From: Propionivibrio sp.
GTDB taxonomy: Bacteria > Pseudomonadota > Gammaproteobacteria > Burkholderiales > Rhodocyclaceae
Length of the DNA: 9,159 nt
Assembly: GCA_003249625.1 (NCBI GenBank)
Contig: QKII01000041.1
Location: forward strand, 1-9,159
Direction of reading: 5' to 3'
Shown: positions 7,075 to 9,159 of the stretch, piece by piece
Layout of the letters: every line of letters starts with the position of its first letter
Position numbering within the stretch: position 1 is the stretch's first letter
Notes under the pieces: model-generated
The model's database searches: none
What the model was told of the DNA's origin: nothing
Seen by the model: only the letters and a program-made list of their open reading frames with translations
Made by a program: the position numbers and the translations under genes

Positions 7075-9159
7075 ATGAAGCGTTTCACAGTATTGTCTTT
7101 GCTATTTCTCGTAGCGTCCCCCGTCTCCGCCGATACAAACACGCCCGACATCACGCTGCTCGATCTGTGGATACAGCACCGTGCCTGGATCATTGTGCTG
7201 TCGATACTTCTGTCTCTGCTGACAGCTGCTCTCGTGCGGGTTGGTTGGCAGCGTTGGCAGCTACGACTTGCCGAGCAGCAGTTGCGGCAGGAAAAACAGC
7301 ATCTCGCCGACGTGATCTGGGCCACCGACGTCGGGACGTGGGAGTGGAACGTGCAGACCGGCGAGGTGGTTTTAAACGAGCGCTGGGCTGGAATTGTCGG
7401 CTACCGGCTTGATGATCTCGCTCCGGTAAGCATCGATACCTGGAACCGGTTGGCACACCCCGACGACCAGGTGCTCGCGAACGAACGTCTGCGCCGCTGT
7501 TTCCAGCGGCAAGCAGAGACATACGAGTGCGAGGTGCGCCTGCGTCACCGTGACGGGCACTGGGTCTGGGTGCATGCCTGTGGGCGCGTGGTGGAATGGA
7601 CGTCGGACGGTAAGCCACTGCGCATGTCGGGGACACATCAGGACGTTACTGCGCGCAAGGAGCACGAAGCGGTGATGGCTGGCAGCGAAGCGCGTTTGCG
7701 TACCATCTTCGGTATTTTGCCCATTGGCGTGGCGTTGCTCGACCGCGAAGGGCGGATCATAGAATGCAATGCGGCGTCGGAGCGGATGCTCGGGCTGGGG
7801 CGCGCCGAATTCCTGGTGCACAAGCTCGAAGGCGGGGAGGTGGAGCTGTTCTTGCCGGATGGAACGCCGATGCCGCAGGAGTCCTACGCCAGTGTCCGTG
7901 CTTTCGCGGAGGGGCGGCCTGTCCAGGATGTTACTTTCGAGGTGCGCTCACCTACCGGAAACAGTTGGCTCAGCGTCAGCGCCACACCCATCGAGCATCC
8001 GCGTTATGGAATGGTGATGGCCTACGTCGACATCACCCAGGCGCGACAGGCCGAAGCGCGCCTGCAACTGGCTGCCAGCGTGTTTTCCCACGCGCGAGAA
8101 GGGATCGTGATTACGGATGCTGACGCCAATATCCTTGATGTAAACGAGGCGTTCTCCGAGATTACCGGCTATGCCCGCGAGGAAGTCCTCGGTCGCAACC
8201 CGCGCCTGCTCAATTCCGGCTGGCAGACGGCCGACTACTATGCAGAGATGTGGCGGACTCTCCTGGAAAATGGCCACTGGTACGGCGAGGTCTGGAACAG
8301 GCGCAAGGGCGGCGATATATTTCCCGAGATGCTGAAGATCAGCGCCGTGCGTGACGTGCATGGCAAGATTCGGAACTACGTCGGACTTTTCTCGGATATC
8401 ACCGAGATCAAGACACATCAGCAGCAGCTTGAGCACATCGCGCACTACGACGTGCTGACCAACCTGCCGAATCGCCTGCTGTTCGGCGAGTACCTTCATC
8501 AGTCTATGGCTCAGGCGTTACGGCGCGACAACCAGCTGGCGGTGATCTATCTGGATCTCGATGGATTCAAGGCAATCAACGACCAGCATGGGCACAACGT
8601 GGGCGACAGACTGCTCGTCGCATTGGCACACCGAATGCGCGCTGTGCTACGGGAAGGGGACATTCTGGCGCGGCTGGGGGGTGATGAATTCGCCGCAGTA
8701 CTTGTCGATCTGAACTCGGCCGTCGAATGTCAGCCGGTTCTTGCTCGCCTTCTACGCGCGGCGGCCGATCCTGTGGAAATTGAAGATCTGGTACTGCGGG
8801 TGTCGGCGAGCATCGGCTACACGCTGTATCCCAATGACCGCGCCGATGCCGATCAGCTTCTGCGCCATGCCGATCAGGCGATGTATTCCGCCAAGCAACT
8901 CGGCAAGAACTGCACCTGTCTGTTTGACGTGGATCAGGATGCCGAGATTCAGAGCCAGCGCGAGACGATCGAACATATTCGTCGCGCCTTTGATCGAAAT
9001 GAGTTCGTCCTCCACTATCAGCCGAGAGTGAACATGAAGACCGGGCATGTCGTCGGTGCCGAAGCGCTGATCCGCTGGCAGCATCCTCAGCGCGGCCTGC
9101 TGTTGCCCGGCGAGTTTCTGCCGGTGGTCGAGAATCGTCCGCTCGGTGTTGCGATCGGT
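7075..9159 (+). CDS. Membrane-anchored triple-PAS GGDEF-EAL cyclic-di-GMP enzyme (runs off right edge)
   Basis: The frame is open for 695 codons from ATG 7075 to the window end. Residues 1-19 look like a signal peptide (ending SPVSAD), followed by a membrane segment at about 38-56 and then cytoplasmic modules. Three PAS domains lie at roughly 76-200, 205-325 and 330-450, each closing with a DVT or DIT linker motif. The GGDEF domain starts at DVLTNLPNR (459) and has an intact GGDEF at 535-539, with the inhibitory site R526-E-G-D529 exactly five residues before it, so diguanylate cyclase activity with product feedback is expected. The EAL domain starts near residue 630 and has E663-A-L-I-R-W intact; the remaining phosphodiesterase residues lie outside the window, so its activity cannot be judged. 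Hardly any periplasmic sensor is present, so sensing is probably done by the PAS domains. Start choice rests on AGGG (7063-7066) and the N-terminal signal. Confidence 0.94.
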   Translation, partial: MKRFTVLSLLFLVASPVSADTNTPDITLLDLWIQHRAWIIVLSILLSLLTAALVRVGWQRWQLRLAEQQLRQEKQHLADVIWATDVGTWEWNVQTGEVVLNERWAGIVGYRLDDLAPVSIDTWNRLAHPDDQVLANERLRRCFQRQAETYECEVRLRHRDGHWVWVHACGRVVEWTSDGKPLRMSGTHQDVTARKEHEAVMAGSEARLRTIFGILPIGVALLDREGRIIECNAASERMLGLGRAEFLVHKLEGGEVELFLPDGTPMPQESYASVRAFAEGRPVQDVTFEVRSPTGNSWLSVSATPIEHPRYGMVMAYVDITQARQAEARLQLAASVFSHAREGIVITDADANILDVNEAFSEITGYAREEVLGRNPRLLNSGWQTADYYAEMWRTLLENGHWYGEVWNRRKGGDIFPEMLKISAVRDVHGKIRNYVGLFSDITEIKTHQQQLEHIAHYDVLTNLPNRLLFGEYLHQSMAQALRRDNQLAVIYLDLDGFKAINDQHGHNVGDRLLVALAHRMRAVLREGDILARLGGDEFAAVLVDLNSAVECQPVLARLLRAAADPVEIEDLVLRVSASIGYTLYPNDRADADQLLRHADQAMYSAKQLGKNCTCLFDVDQDAEIQSQRETIEHIRRAFDRNEFVLHYQPRVNMKTGHVVGAEALIRWQHPQRGLLLPGEFLPVVENRPLGVAIG

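Overview
The window looks like ordinary chromosomal DNA of a GC-rich Gram-negative bacterium, most likely a betaproteobacterium (Rhodocyclales-like; inferred from protein style and GC-rich codon choice, not proven). There is no sign of phage, transposon, CRISPR or recent transfer. Both ends cut through genes.

Left block (1-3376): a LysR-type regulator and, overlapping its stop by an ATGA, the start of a DOMON-like protein are read leftward. A 114-bp divergent promoter region follows. A two-gene operon is read rightward: an agmatinase-family ureohydrolase that most resembles guanidinobutyrase, then a secreted PotD-like substrate-binding protein, closed by a strong bidirectional hairpin terminator. 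The inferred logic is that LysR senses a guanidino or amino compound, the periplasmic protein captures it, and the ureohydrolase splits off urea. The permease and ATPase genes that such a binding protein normally needs are not in the window. A perfect 10-bp inverted repeat overlaps the best lysR promoter, which would produce a leaderless or nearly leaderless lysR transcript.

Middle block (3377-6688): thiol peroxidase tpx (leftward) and aminopeptidase N pepN (rightward) are divergent housekeeping genes with all catalytic residues present.

Right block (6689-9159): a 386-bp stretch with no convincing gene, then a membrane-anchored, triple-PAS GGDEF-EAL protein whose end lies beyond the window. 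Its Shine-Dalgarno sequence falls inside a predicted hairpin ending three bases before the start codon.

I do not see a clearly new biological system. The best leads are the ureohydrolase plus orphan binding-protein unit, the promoter-overlapping palindrome, and the hairpin over the ribosome binding site of the cyclic-di-GMP gene.
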